Numbered from the stretch's first letter, positions 1 through 9,548 are shown. The stretch: 38,410 bases of DNA from Flavobacteriaceae bacterium (GCA_030835845.1 JAUROD010000009.1:1-38410), one strand, 5' to 3'. Notes: generated from the sequence alone by a model not told the origin. Numbers and translations: made by a program.

Positions 1-2
1 GC

Positions 3-1238
3 TTAGACTTTTATCAAGAGACTGCTGGGACTCCTGATATATTATTGAAATTAGAAGGAAATAGCACTGAAGGTGGATTTGATGTAGAGGTACTCAAAAC
101 TGCTGCTGGTCAGGCAGGATGGCAGACAATTGAATTTGACTTCAACAATGCAGTAAATAGCTATCCTAACCACGAGAATGCTACAGTAACACTAAGTCAA
201 TATCAAAAGGTTGTTGTGTTCGTTGGATTTAATAGTGATCAATTTTCTGGAGATTTTTATATCGACAATCTAGTTGGTGCTGAATTTGGTGATGACCAAC
301 CAGATACTGACAGTGACGGAATTTTTGATGCTATTGACGGTTGTCCAAGTGGAGCTGGTTCAGCTGAAAACAACGGATGTCCTGATGGACCAACAGCGGC
401 AGCAGCTGCTCCAACCAAAGCAGAAGCTGATATATTAAATATCTACAGTGATGCATATACAAATCCTTCTGTAACAACATATCAAACTAGTTGGTCAGCT
501 AACGCTTCTATCGAGCAAGTTGAAATTGCAGCTGGAGAAAATGCATTAAAAGCAACTATTTCTGCTGCAAACGGATACGGTGGAATAGAATTTGCGGATG
601 GTACTGCTTTTGATGTAACTGCATACAATTCAATTCACTTTGATGTATTTACCTCTGATATGGACAATTTCAGATTCAAATTAGAAGGTGCTGTGCCTTC
701 AGAAGCTATGGAGGCAACTATCGACGTTTCAGCGAAAGATCAGTGGGTGTCTGTTGACCTTGCATTATCTGAATTTGGAACAAATTCGACCGTTTTAACT
801 GACGCTAAGTTAGCTGTAATCTCTGCAGCTGCTGCAGGGCAGATCTTCATTGATAATATCTATTTATACAATGATGAAGGTAACAATGGTGGTTCGGAAA
901 CGCAAGCCTTACAACTTACAGTAACTGCTCCTGCGAGTGCAACATCTGTAAGACTTACAGGTCCTTGGTGGGAATGGAATCCTGAAGGAGGTCCAGTAGG
1001 CGTATCTAATAATGATAACACTTGGACGTTTACTTTTGATACAGCTCCTACTGAAAATATGGAGTATTTATACGTCGTTGATGGTGTCCAAGAGAACCTT
1101 ATCGATAATGCTGCTGGCGATCAATGTGTCAGTAGAATTGACGAAGGACGTATGGTTACTGACTATGCAAACTATGCGAACCGTATTTGGGTGCTAGGAA
1201 GTGGTAACCAAGTAGAAAGTTATGATTCCTGTGACTAA
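3..1238 (+). CDS. Surface glycan-binding protein of a beta-glucan locus (5' end outside window)
   Basis: The reading frame is open from base 3, so the true start and signal peptide lie upstream of the window; the first TTG at 45 is internal. The visible part holds the end of one beta-sandwich (galactose-binding-like) domain ending in an FYIDN motif. Next comes an acidic linker resembling thrombospondin type-3 calcium loops (DTDSDGIFDAIDGCP). A second similar beta-sandwich ends in IFIDNIYLY, and a C-terminal domain contains VRLTGPWWEWNPEGG and MEYLYVVDG. There are no catalytic motifs. Flavobacterial laminarin loci often carry such multi-domain binding lipoproteins between susD and a GH16 gene, and a GH16 gene follows here. 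Role (glycan capture at the outer membrane) is inferred from architecture and context. A strong terminator follows. Confidence 0.75.
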   Translation, partial: LDFYQETAGTPDILLKLEGNSTEGGFDVEVLKTAAGQAGWQTIEFDFNNAVNSYPNHENATVTLSQYQKVVVFVGFNSDQFSGDFYIDNLVGAEFGDDQPDTDSDGIFDAIDGCPSGAGSAENNGCPDGPTAAAAAPTKAEADILNIYSDAYTNPSVTTYQTSWSANASIEQVEIAAGENALKATISAANGYGGIEFADGTAFDVTAYNSIHFDVFTSDMDNFRFKLEGAVPSEAMEATIDVSAKDQWVSVDLALSEFGTNSTVLTDAKLAVISAAAAGQIFIDNIYLYNDEGNNGGSETQALQLTVTAPASATSVRLTGPWWEWNPEGGPVGVSNNDNTWTFTFDTAPTENMEYLYVVDGVQENLIDNAAGDQCVSRIDEGRMVTDYANYANRIWVLGSGNQVESYDSCD

Positions 1239-1255
1239 TTAATTTTAAAATTAAT

Positions 1256-1286
1256 CCCCCTCGGAAGTTTTTTCTGAGGGGGTTTT
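1256..1286 (+). terminator. Rho-independent terminator after the binding-protein gene
   Basis: An 11-bp stem (CCCCCTCGGAA / TTCTGAGGGGG, one G-T wobble) closes a short T-rich loop and is followed by TTTT. It lies between the binding-protein stop and the GH16 start, so GH16 expression may be attenuated relative to the upstream genes. Confidence 0.8.
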
Positions 1287-1295
1287 ATATATATT

Positions 1296-2150
1296 ATGAA
1301 AAAATTATACTCTGTTTTGTTTCTATTCGCCTTATTGGGTTGTGAGGACAAAATTTATAATATTGATGATTATCCGAGTGAAATTGTTTTCGATCCCTCG
1401 GGAGCATGCGTTTCTGCTGTCATACCTAATGCCTCTCCAAGTGGAAATAATGATACCTTAATTTGGGCTGAGGAATTTGACGATAGTTCAGTATGTGCGG
1501 ACAACTGGGTGTTTGAAACAGTTCCTCCAAACAATGGAAGTTGGTGGAATGGAGAACAACAATACTATACCAATAGATCACAAAATGCATCTATTCTGAA
1601 TGGTGTTCTAAGAATAACAGCTCGAAAAGAAAACTATCAGGGTAAAAGTTATACCTCTGCAAGAATGACTACACAAGGGTTGTTCGAATTTAAATATGGA
1701 AAAGTTCAGGTCCGTGCAAAATTGCCAAAAGGGCAAGGTACTTGGCCTGCAATATGGATGCTTGGTGCAAACATTGATTCAGCAGGTTGGCCATTTTGTG
1801 GTGAAATTGACATTATGGAACACGGTGATTTACAGCCGGGTGTTATCTCATCTACTGTACACAAAGCTGGACCTAATGGAGAAGACGATTACGTTAGAGG
1901 AGAAACTATCATTCAAAATGTAGATTCTGAATTTCATGTTTACGAAGTAGATTGGACTTCAGACAGACTCGTTTTTTCTGTTGATGGTGATGTACACCAC
2001 ACCTACAGTATTACTCCTGATATGCCATTTAATCAAAACTTTTTCTTGATTTTAAATGTAGCTATGGGAGGAAATTTTGTTGGAAATTCAATTGATCCAG
2101 CATTTACATCTTCTTCTATGGAAGTTGATTATATCCGTGTTTTCCAATAG
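1296..2150 (+). CDS. GH16 endo-beta-1,3-glucanase (laminarinase) lipoprotein
   Basis: This 284-aa protein starts with a lipoprotein signal peptide (MKKLYSVLFLFALLGC), so it is expected on the outer membrane or facing the periplasm. Residues about 50-284 form a GH16 jelly roll. The catalytic motif GEIDIMEHG places the nucleophile at Glu170, the helper Asp at 172 and the acid/base at Glu175. The EIDIME spacing with the extra Met is the form found in laminarinases and lichenases. WPAIWMLG and VDYIRVFQ are further GH16 landmarks. Length is normal for a single-domain GH16. It starts 10 bases after a terminator hairpin and has no obvious promoter of its own, so it probably depends on read-through. 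Laminarin specificity rests on the motif and on neighbouring GH17 and phosphorylase genes. Confidence 0.93.
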   Translation: MKKLYSVLFLFALLGCEDKIYNIDDYPSEIVFDPSGACVSAVIPNASPSGNNDTLIWAEEFDDSSVCADNWVFETVPPNNGSWWNGEQQYYTNRSQNASILNGVLRITARKENYQGKSYTSARMTTQGLFEFKYGKVQVRAKLPKGQGTWPAIWMLGANIDSAGWPFCGEIDIMEHGDLQPGVISSTVHKAGPNGEDDYVRGETIIQNVDSEFHVYEVDWTSDRLVFSVDGDVHHTYSITPDMPFNQNFFLILNVAMGGNFVGNSIDPAFTSSSMEVDYIRVFQ

Positions 2151-2160
2151 AAAAACACAC

Positions 2161-2193
2161 TAATTAAATAGTAGAAACCAATAATTAAATAGT
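2161..2193. repeat. 12-bp direct repeat upstream of the phosphorylase gene
   Basis: TAATTAAATAGT occurs at 2161-2172 and again at 2182-2193, exactly 21 bp apart start to start, that is two helical turns. It lies in the 133-bp gap between GH16 and the GH149-type gene. This geometry suits two dimers binding one DNA face, but the operator role is inference and AT-rich repeats can arise by chance. Confidence 0.4.
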
Positions 2194-2283
2194 GTTCTAA
2201 GCTTTTGCAAACTAATTTCTTTAGGCTTAGTTAGTACACTTTAATTGACTAAACACATCCCTTAGAGGGAGTTTCATTTACCA

Positions 2284-5200
2284 ATGAGTAATCATATATT
2301 TTTAGGAAGTAATATAGCCCATTTTCCAACTGAAGAAGTCACAGGTACTGAGGTTGAACTACATGGAGAAACATTCTATAAAATTTCAAATGTAAATTCG
2401 ATGCGTCCATTTTTTATGAGCATCGTGAGTGATTCCAACCACTGGATGTTTATCTCTAGTCTTGGGAGTCTCTCTGCAGGTCGAAAAAATAGTAATTATG
2501 CTCTATTTCCCTATTATACTGACGATAAGATTACAGAATCGTATGAAACAACAGGTAGCAAAAGTATTTTTCTTGTTGAGAAAAACGAAAAAACCTTTTT
2601 GTGGGAACCTTTTTCAGATCGTCACAATGGGGTGTATTCAATTACTCGTAATCTGTATAAAAACAGCTATGGTAATAAACTTATTTTTGAAGAAATCAAC
2701 CATGATTTAGCACTTCGCTTTACTTACAGTTGGAATTCGTCTCATACGTATGGATTCGTTCGTGAATCGACCATAGAAAACCAAGATGGATTTGGAATCA
2801 ATATTCGTGTGTTGGACGGTATTCAAAATATTCTTCCCCACGGAGTAGAAGATGCACTACAAAACAACAGTTCAAATCTGGTGGATGCTTACAAGAAATG
2901 TGAATTAGAAACCGATACTGGTGTTGGTTTATTTTCACTCAGTGCAATTATCGTAGATAAAGCTGAACCAAGTGAAGCCCTCAAAACTAATGTAGTTTGG
3001 TCCACAGGACTAGAGGGAGCAAAAACACTTCTTTGTGGAAAGCAATTAAATGCCTTTCGTCAAGGTAAACCCATTGAGGAAGAAGTTGACGTGAAAGGCG
3101 AAAAGGGCGCTTATATGCGTTCGAAAGATATCACATTAGCAGCCCATGAGAGTGCACAGTGGCGACTAATCGCTAATGTAAATCAAAATACTTCAGCAAT
3201 TATTCAACTCAAGGAAGAAATTCGAGCTGGAGAGATGGATGCAAAACTCGATCAGGATATTGAGTTAGGAAGCCAACGACTATTAAAACTTGTAGGAGCA
3301 GCCGATGGTCTTCAACTAACTGCAGACCGTTTGCGTAATATTCGTCATTTTGCCAATACCATGTTTAACATTATGCGTGGGGGTATTTTTGATGAAAATT
3401 ATCAAATTGAAAAAGAAGACTTTGTTAATTATATTCATAAAGCAAACCACAAGGTTCATGTAAAAAAACAAGCTTTGTTGGATAAGTTACCAACTGTTTT
3501 TAATTTGAGTGAATTAAAAAAACTTGCTGATAAAGACGAGGATAAAAACTTTGTTCGTCTTTGTTATGAATACTTACCGATCAAATTTAGCCGTCGACAC
3601 GGTGATCCAAGTCGTCCATGGAATAAATTTTCGATCAATACACAAAATGAAATAGACGGTTCAAAAGTATTGGATTATCAGGGGAATTGGCGAGATATCT
3701 TCCAAAATTGGGAAGCACTTGCTCATTCGTATCCAGATTTTATTGAGGGAATGATTCACAAATTCCTTAATGCAACAACTTTTGATGGATACAACCCCTA
3801 TCGTGTAACCAAAGATGGGTTTGACTGGGAAATTGTTGAGCCAGACAACCCATGGTCGTATATTGGCTACTGGGGAGATCATCAAATTATCTATTTATTA
3901 AAGTTTTTAGAGTTTATTGAGGGCCATTATCCTGAAAAACTAACTGCTTATTTTACCCAAGACCTCTTTGTATATGCCAATGTTCCGTATCGTATAAAAA
4001 GCTATGCGGAGATGTTGGAAGATCCAAAAAATACAATTGATTTTGATTGGGAAAATGAAGAAAAAATCCAACTCAAACGAAGTGAAATTGGTGTAGATGG
4101 TGCATTACTTCGCGATAAGAATATCTTTATTCACAAGGTCAATTTCATTGAAAAAATTCTAGCTACTGTTCTTGCAAAAGTTTCCAACTTTATTCCTGAA
4201 GGAGGAATTTGGATGAACACACAACGTCCTGAGTGGAATGACGCAAACAATGCACTTGTTGGAAACGGAGTTTCCATGGTAACCCTATACTACTTAAGAC
4301 GTTTTTTATGTTTCCTTGAGAATCTCGTGGAGAAAACAGAAGAGTCAAGTTATGCAGTTTCACACGAACTTTACCGTTTTTTCACTTTGGTTTTAAAAAC
4401 CCTCAATGACAATAAATCATTGTTGTCTGGTGCAATTAACGATTCACAGCGCAAGCACGTAATGGACGGTTTAGGAAAGGCTGCAAGCAGTTACCGAAAA
4501 GCCATTTACGACGCTAGTTTTTCAGGAAAAAAAGTAACTTTGGACAAGGAAGATCTTCTTGATTTTGTGGCAGTTTCTATTGCATTCCTAGAGCATTCAA
4601 TCGATCGAAACAAGCGAGAAGATGGGTTGTATCACGCATACAATTTGATGACTATCAAAAACAAGGAAGAGGTTCAAATTTCGTTCCTCCCTGAAATGCT
4701 TGAAGGTCAAGTTGCGATATTGAGTTCGGGGTATCTCTCCACACAAGAAAGTGTGGAAGTACTTGATAGTTTAAAGGCAAGTAAATTGTTTAGAGAAGAT
4801 CAATACAGTTACATTTTATATCCAAATAAAGACCTCTCTCGTTTTGTGGATAAAAACACAATTCCAAGTGAATTGGTTCAAAATTCAGAACTTTTGCTCA
4901 CCTTAGTTTCAGACGGAAATAAGTCCGTATTAAATCAAGATTGCCATGGGGAGTATCATTTTAATGGGGAGTTTAACAACGTAAATAGCCTAAAGGCAGC
5001 ATTAGCTAATTTGCCAAAAAAATACAGTAAACTTGTCAAGAAAGAAGCTGTACAACTCTATGCGCTTTTTGAAACTGTTTTTAATCACAAAGCATTTACG
5101 GGAAGGTCAGGTACATTCTTTGGATACGAAGGTTTGGGGTCAATTTATTGGCACATGGTATCAAAGTTATTATTAGCGACCTATGAAGTGACTCAGAAGG

Positions 5201-5742
5201 CCTTAGACGAGGGATCTGACGATGCCTTAACAGGACGTTTATACGATCATTATTTTGAAATAAATGCGGGTATTGGAGCACATAAGTCTCCCTCATTGTA
5301 CGGTGCTTTTCCAACAGACCCTTACTCGCACACCCCCGGTGGAAAAGGAGCTCAACAACCTGGTATGACTGGTCAAGTAAAAGAAGATATCATTAGCCGA
5401 TTTGGTGAATTAGGACTTCGTGTAATTGAAGGAAAACTGTATTTTGATATTAAAATACTTCGCCCTTCTGAATTTTTAACTCAGTCTGAAAACTTTGACT
5501 ATGTTGATATCAACGGAGAAAGTAAGACCATTTCACTTAATGAAAATAGTCTAGCATTTACCTATTGTCAAGTTCCTATTGTATATCAAAAGTCAGCTAA
5601 AAATGGAGTTGATTTGTATTTGACTTCTGGGGAAATTGTCTCATTTGATGTTCCTCAGCTCGATTTGGTTCATTCGCAAAGTTTGTTTAGTAGAACAGGA
5701 GCTATTGAAAAAATAATTGTTTCAACTCAGAATAAAAACTAG
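2284..5742 (+). CDS. Beta-1,3-glucan phosphorylase, GH149/GH161 type
   Basis: This 1152-aa protein has no signal peptide, so it is cytoplasmic. Size and layout (N-terminal beta-sandwich, helical linker, (alpha/alpha)6 barrel, C-terminal jelly roll) match the very long GH94-related phosphorylases GH149 and GH161, not GH94 itself (about 800 aa). Landmarks are a RPWNKF block, RDIFQNWEAL and GYWGDHQIIYLLK around residues 440-540, whose Asp is the likely general acid, and a late HTPGGKGAQQPGMTG glycine-rich segment. Known GH149 and GH161 enzymes phosphorolyse beta-1,3-gluco-oligosaccharides to alpha-glucose-1-phosphate. Three bases separate it from the GH17 gene and the next genes are tightly packed, giving an operon of phosphorylase, GH17, GH-A and transporter. 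I favour GH149 because that family is common in Bacteroidota beta-glucan loci; choosing between the two needs a profile search. Confidence 0.85.
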   Translation: MSNHIFLGSNIAHFPTEEVTGTEVELHGETFYKISNVNSMRPFFMSIVSDSNHWMFISSLGSLSAGRKNSNYALFPYYTDDKITESYETTGSKSIFLVEKNEKTFLWEPFSDRHNGVYSITRNLYKNSYGNKLIFEEINHDLALRFTYSWNSSHTYGFVRESTIENQDGFGINIRVLDGIQNILPHGVEDALQNNSSNLVDAYKKCELETDTGVGLFSLSAIIVDKAEPSEALKTNVVWSTGLEGAKTLLCGKQLNAFRQGKPIEEEVDVKGEKGAYMRSKDITLAAHESAQWRLIANVNQNTSAIIQLKEEIRAGEMDAKLDQDIELGSQRLLKLVGAADGLQLTADRLRNIRHFANTMFNIMRGGIFDENYQIEKEDFVNYIHKANHKVHVKKQALLDKLPTVFNLSELKKLADKDEDKNFVRLCYEYLPIKFSRRHGDPSRPWNKFSINTQNEIDGSKVLDYQGNWRDIFQNWEALAHSYPDFIEGMIHKFLNATTFDGYNPYRVTKDGFDWEIVEPDNPWSYIGYWGDHQIIYLLKFLEFIEGHYPEKLTAYFTQDLFVYANVPYRIKSYAEMLEDPKNTIDFDWENEEKIQLKRSEIGVDGALLRDKNIFIHKVNFIEKILATVLAKVSNFIPEGGIWMNTQRPEWNDANNALVGNGVSMVTLYYLRRFLCFLENLVEKTEESSYAVSHELYRFFTLVLKTLNDNKSLLSGAINDSQRKHVMDGLGKAASSYRKAIYDASFSGKKVTLDKEDLLDFVAVSIAFLEHSIDRNKREDGLYHAYNLMTIKNKEEVQISFLPEMLEGQVAILSSGYLSTQESVEVLDSLKASKLFREDQYSYILYPNKDLSRFVDKNTIPSELVQNSELLLTLVSDGNKSVLNQDCHGEYHFNGEFNNVNSLKAALANLPKKYSKLVKKEAVQLYALFETVFNHKAFTGRSGTFFGYEGLGSIYWHMVSKLLLATYEVTQKALDEGSDDALTGRLYDHYFEINAGIGAHKSPSLYGAFPTDPYSHTPGGKGAQQPGMTGQVKEDIISRFGELGLRVIEGKLYFDIKILRPSEFLTQSENFDYVDINGESKTISLNENSLAFTYCQVPIVYQKSAKNGVDLYLTSGEIVSFDVPQLDLVHSQSLFSRTGAIEKIIVSTQNKN

Positions 5743-5745
5743 ATC

Positions 5746-7002
5746 ATGGATCGGCTTATTCAATCTATTACGCTTGCTTTTTATGTAGGGATTGGTTTGT
5801 CATTAACGCAATGTAGTCCAGTGGAAAAAAATAGTAAAACTGCTGCTGAAATATTAGGTAACTCCGATTACCAAGCCATTTCATACGGTGGCTACAGAGA
5901 AAAAAATCGATCCATTCAGCCGACTCTAAAACAAATTAAAGCAGATTTAAAAATCATGCATGCTGTAGGAGTTCGAGTATTGCGTACCTATAACCTTCAA
6001 TTTGACTTTGCACCAAATGTATTAAAGGCAATCACTGAATTGAAAGCAGATGATCCAAATTTTGAGATGTATGTCATGCTGGGAACATGGATAGATTGTG
6101 AAAATGCCTGGACTGATTCCCCCAATCACGATAAAGAAGATTTGGAAAACAATACCTCAGAAATTGATCTTGCGGTAAAACTTGCCAATAACTACCCAGA
6201 TATTGTAAAGGTTATTGCTGTTGGGAACGAATCAATGGTTCATTGGGCAGCAAGTTATTTTGTTCAACCACGTGTAGTTCTCAAATGGGTAAATCATTTG
6301 CAAGCTCTTAAAAAAGCGAAAAAACTTTCTTCCGATTTATGGATTACAAGTTCTGATAATTTTGCTTCTTGGGGAGGTGGAGATGCTTCCTACCACAATG
6401 ATGACCTTAATGCGTTAATCAAGGCTGTAGATTTTCTATCCGTACATACCTATCCATTTCACGATACACACTACAACTCAAGTTTTTGGGAAATTGATCA
6501 AAAAGAGGCTCAGAAAGGTAAAGTAGATTTAATAGAAGCCGCAATGGAACGTGCACATCAGTATGCTATAAATCAATACAAAAGTGTCGCCTCATATGTG
6601 GAGAGTTTGGGAATTGAAAAACCAATTCACATTGGTGAAACAGGCTGGGCAACAAATGACAGTTGGCTATATGGAAAGGAAGGTACAGCTGCTGCAGACG
6701 AATTCAAACAAGCGCTCTATTACCAAAAAACCATTCAATGGACAAACGAAAATGGTATAAGCTGCTTCTTTTTTGAAGCCTTTGATGAACAGTGGAAAGA
6801 CGCAAGTAATCCAGTTGGATCTGAAAATCATTTTGGATTAATCACAATTGAGGGACGAGTGAAATATGCCCTATGGGATGAATTGGACAAAGGTGTTTTT
6901 GATGGTCTAGGTCGAAATGGTCTGCCCGTAAAAAAAACATTTGATGGAAATAAGAAGCTACTTTTAGATGAAGTGGTCTTACCCAAAATCAAACAAAAAT
7001 GA
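5746..7002 (+). CDS. GH17 beta-1,3-glucanase lipoprotein
   Basis: This 418-aa protein has a lipoprotein signal peptide whose lipobox ends in LTQC at about Cys24. The remainder is a GH17 TIM barrel: ISYGGYRE and GVRVLRTYN near the start, the acid/base Glu162 in VGNES, and the nucleophile Glu298 in HIGETGW. GH17 enzymes cleave beta-1,3-glucan, and flavobacterial members often act on unbranched laminarin or on oligosaccharides. It begins 3 bases after the phosphorylase stop and its stop overlaps the next start by 4 bases (ATGA), so translation is probably coupled. It likely acts in the periplasm after the surface GH16. Confidence 0.92.
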   Translation: MDRLIQSITLAFYVGIGLSLTQCSPVEKNSKTAAEILGNSDYQAISYGGYREKNRSIQPTLKQIKADLKIMHAVGVRVLRTYNLQFDFAPNVLKAITELKADDPNFEMYVMLGTWIDCENAWTDSPNHDKEDLENNTSEIDLAVKLANNYPDIVKVIAVGNESMVHWAASYFVQPRVVLKWVNHLQALKKAKKLSSDLWITSSDNFASWGGGDASYHNDDLNALIKAVDFLSVHTYPFHDTHYNSSFWEIDQKEAQKGKVDLIEAAMERAHQYAINQYKSVASYVESLGIEKPIHIGETGWATNDSWLYGKEGTAAADEFKQALYYQKTIQWTNENGISCFFFEAFDEQWKDASNPVGSENHFGLITIEGRVKYALWDELDKGVFDGLGRNGLPVKKTFDGNKKLLLDEVVLPKIKQK

Positions 7003-8018
7003 AACAAAGTACTTTAATTTTAGCGTTTTTTCTCCTGCTTAGTTTTGGGAGTTGTGATAAAAATACCTCACAAGAAGTAACTGTAGAGGGACGTAAAATT
7101 TTAGTAAATAACACTCCTTATTTTATCAAGGGCATTTGTTATCATCCTGTGCCAAAGGGAAGTACCGAACGTGATTTTGGATCGATTGATGAAGATTTAC
7201 AACTGATGGTCGAAGCTGGAATAAATACGGTACGTGTCTATTCTCCAATTGACGATCTTGTTGTTTTGGACAAAATTCATGTGGCAGGATTAAAGATAAT
7301 TGTAGGTTTTGGATACAATCAAGACGGCTATTACGATATTTTATCTGGGACCGCACTCGACTATGTAGAAAAATACAAAAATCATCCTTCGATTTTATTA
7401 TGGGAATTGGGGAATGAATACAATTACCATCCAGAATGGTTTGGTGGAAAAATTGAAAACTGGTATCAAGCTCTCAATACCATCGCTGGTGAAATCAAAC
7501 TAATCGATCAAAGTCATCCTGTGGGAACTGCCCACGGAGAACTTCCCACAAGTGAAATACTTGATGCAAATCCAGCTATTGATGTGTGGGGAATGAATGT
7601 ATATCGTTGGGATGTTCCCGGACCCATTTACGCGCAATGGGAAGCAATCTCAAACAAACCCATGTATTTATCAGAGGCTGGTGCAGACAGTTATATGAAA
7701 ATATCTAATCTTGGGTTTAGTGAAGGAATAAACGAAGCTGCTCAAGCAACAGCAAACGCAAAAATTATAGAGGTAGTATTATCAAACCGAGAAATCGGTT
7801 CTGGAGTAGCGCTATTTTCATTTACCGATGGTTGGTGGAAAGCAGGAAACCCCACTACTCAAGACATCGGAGGTTGGGCACCCAATAGCAGTGGTGTTCC
7901 TTATGATGGAGCTCCAAACGAGGAGTTTTGGGGAATAGTAGACATTGATAGAACGAAAAAACAGACCTATTTTATCATTCAAGATAGGTTTAATGAGAAA
8001 AACACAATCAAACAATAA
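6999..8018 (+). CDS. Clan GH-A glycoside hydrolase lipoprotein (GH2/GH5-like TIM barrel)
   Basis: This 339-aa protein has a lipoprotein signal peptide (lipobox LSFGSC, Cys20). The barrel starts with FIKGICYHPVP and GINTVRVYSP. The clan GH-A acid/base pair Asn139-Glu140 sits in WELGNEY, and the likely nucleophile is Glu226 in YLSEAGAD. It resembles the catalytic barrel of GH2 without the flanking beta-sandwich domains; GH5 or a newer family is possible, so I do not assign a family. Translationally coupled to GH17 by an ATGA overlap and followed after 11 bases by the symporter. By context it trims beta-glucan oligosaccharides, perhaps side branches, which is inference. Confidence 0.8.
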   Translation: MKQSTLILAFFLLLSFGSCDKNTSQEVTVEGRKILVNNTPYFIKGICYHPVPKGSTERDFGSIDEDLQLMVEAGINTVRVYSPIDDLVVLDKIHVAGLKIIVGFGYNQDGYYDILSGTALDYVEKYKNHPSILLWELGNEYNYHPEWFGGKIENWYQALNTIAGEIKLIDQSHPVGTAHGELPTSEILDANPAIDVWGMNVYRWDVPGPIYAQWEAISNKPMYLSEAGADSYMKISNLGFSEGINEAAQATANAKIIEVVLSNREIGSGVALFSFTDGWWKAGNPTTQDIGGWAPNSSGVPYDGAPNEEFWGIVDIDRTKKQTYFIIQDRFNEKNTIKQ

Positions 8019-8029
8019 ACCATAACAAA

Positions 8030-9469
8030 ATGAATACGAATAACGCTGTCAAACAGGTTCCTATGGGGCAAAAAATTGCCTTTGGATTAGGAATGCTTGC
8101 CAACCAAATGTTTCCTGCTGCTCTAGGGATTTTCATGGTTGTTTTAGTACAAGACCTAGGTTTTCCTCCTCTACTTTGGGGATTAATTTTCTTTTTGCCT
8201 CGTGTATTTGATGCAATTACAGATCCAATTATGGGTTTTATCTCAGACAATACAAAATCGAGATGGGGAAGGAGAAGGCAATATGTGTTTATAGGAGCTA
8301 TAATCATGGGGATTTCCTTTATTGCAATGTGGCAACTCTATGCAGAAAATGGTCTTAATTACAACTTTTGGTACTTTTTTAGTCTCTCTCTTGGCTTTTA
8401 TTTTGGACTGACTATTTTTAGTGTTCCCTACGTTGCTATGGGTTACGAAATGAGTGATGACTTTCATGAGCGAACAAGTATTATGGCTGTTGCGCAATGG
8501 ATTGGACAATGGGCTTGGGTAATTGCACCTTGGTTTTGGGTAATCATTTATGACCCTACTTGGTTTGAAAATGCTGAATCAGGAACACGAGAGCTTTCTA
8601 TTTATGTAGGGATTATATGTACTTTGGTGGCGATTGTACCCGCTGTATTTATTCGAAGTAAATCGACCCTAAATGACAATACCTTAAAGCCAATCAATGG
8701 AAAAAATATTGGAAATAGTTTTAGAGATATTGGGAGAAACTTTGTTATTGCATTTAAGAATGGACCTTTTAGAAAGTTGTGTATTGCTACCTTTTTGATC
8801 TTTAATTCATTTCAGACGATTGCAGCCTTTTCTTTTTTTATAATTGTTTATCACTTATTTAATGGAGATGCTGCTGCTGCTGGATATTGGCCCACTTTAC
8901 ACGGGTCTGTTGGCGCGTTGGTAACCACCTTTATTGTAATTCCAATTGTCGCTCGTATGTCTAAAAAAATTGGAAAGAAAAATACATTCATGATTTCACA
9001 AGGAATCTCTGTAATTGGGTATGTGCTATTTTGGTTTTTATTTATTCCTGGAAAGCCTTATATGTTCCTATTTGCACTCCCTTTCTTTTCGTTTGGAATT
9101 GGAGGGCTTTTTACGTTAATGATGAGCATGACTGCTGATGTATGTGATTTGGATGAGCTTGAAAATGGACTTCCTAGAAAAGAAGGTACATTTGGAGCAA
9201 TTTATTGGTGGATGGTTAAATTTGGATCTGCGCTAGCTGGACTATTCAGTGGATTTATATTAAGCTATGTCAATTTTTCACCAGACATTGCTTCCCAACC
9301 AGAAGGTGCATTAACAGGCCTTCGTATTTTTTATTCTGTTGTTCCAATAATGGGAACCTTATTAGCCATGTATGTAATGCGGAATTATGATATTTCGGAA
9401 GAGCGTGCTAATGAAATTTCTATTCAGTTGGCAGAACGAAGAGCAAAACAGAAAGAAGTAAGCGCTTAA
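8030..9469 (+). CDS. GPH-type MFS sugar:cation symporter
   Basis: This 479-aa protein has about 12 hydrophobic segments and no cleavable signal. The N-terminal DAITDPIMGFISDNTKSRWG motif is the GPH (glycoside-pentoside-hexuronide) signature, and RRRQYVFIGA follows it. The second half has a typical GPH stretch with MTADVCDLDELENG and GTFGAIYWW. GPH carriers import sugars with sodium or protons. As the last gene of the operon it would carry short beta-glucan oligosaccharides or glucose across the inner membrane, feeding the cytoplasmic phosphorylase. The substrate is inferred from context only. Confidence 0.9.
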   Translation: MNTNNAVKQVPMGQKIAFGLGMLANQMFPAALGIFMVVLVQDLGFPPLLWGLIFFLPRVFDAITDPIMGFISDNTKSRWGRRRQYVFIGAIIMGISFIAMWQLYAENGLNYNFWYFFSLSLGFYFGLTIFSVPYVAMGYEMSDDFHERTSIMAVAQWIGQWAWVIAPWFWVIIYDPTWFENAESGTRELSIYVGIICTLVAIVPAVFIRSKSTLNDNTLKPINGKNIGNSFRDIGRNFVIAFKNGPFRKLCIATFLIFNSFQTIAAFSFFIIVYHLFNGDAAAAGYWPTLHGSVGALVTTFIVIPIVARMSKKIGKKNTFMISQGISVIGYVLFWFLFIPGKPYMFLFALPFFSFGIGGLFTLMMSMTADVCDLDELENGLPRKEGTFGAIYWWMVKFGSALAGLFSGFILSYVNFSPDIASQPEGALTGLRIFYSVVPIMGTLLAMYVMRNYDISEERANEISIQLAERRAKQKEVSA

Positions 9470-9474
9470 GTTCT

Positions 9475-9482
9475 TATTTTTG
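9475..9482 (+). promoter_or_regulatory. Bacteroidota -7 box candidate (TATTTTTG)
   Basis: Exact match to TAnnTTTG, 66 bp before the start of the secreted-protein gene at 9549 and just after the symporter stop. No clear TTG -33 box at ideal spacing. Confidence 0.4.
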
Positions 9483-9548
9483 GTTAATCTTCTTACAAAA
9501 GCGTGTTAAAATCATGCTGATTTTCTGTGAAATCATTAGGTTTGAATC

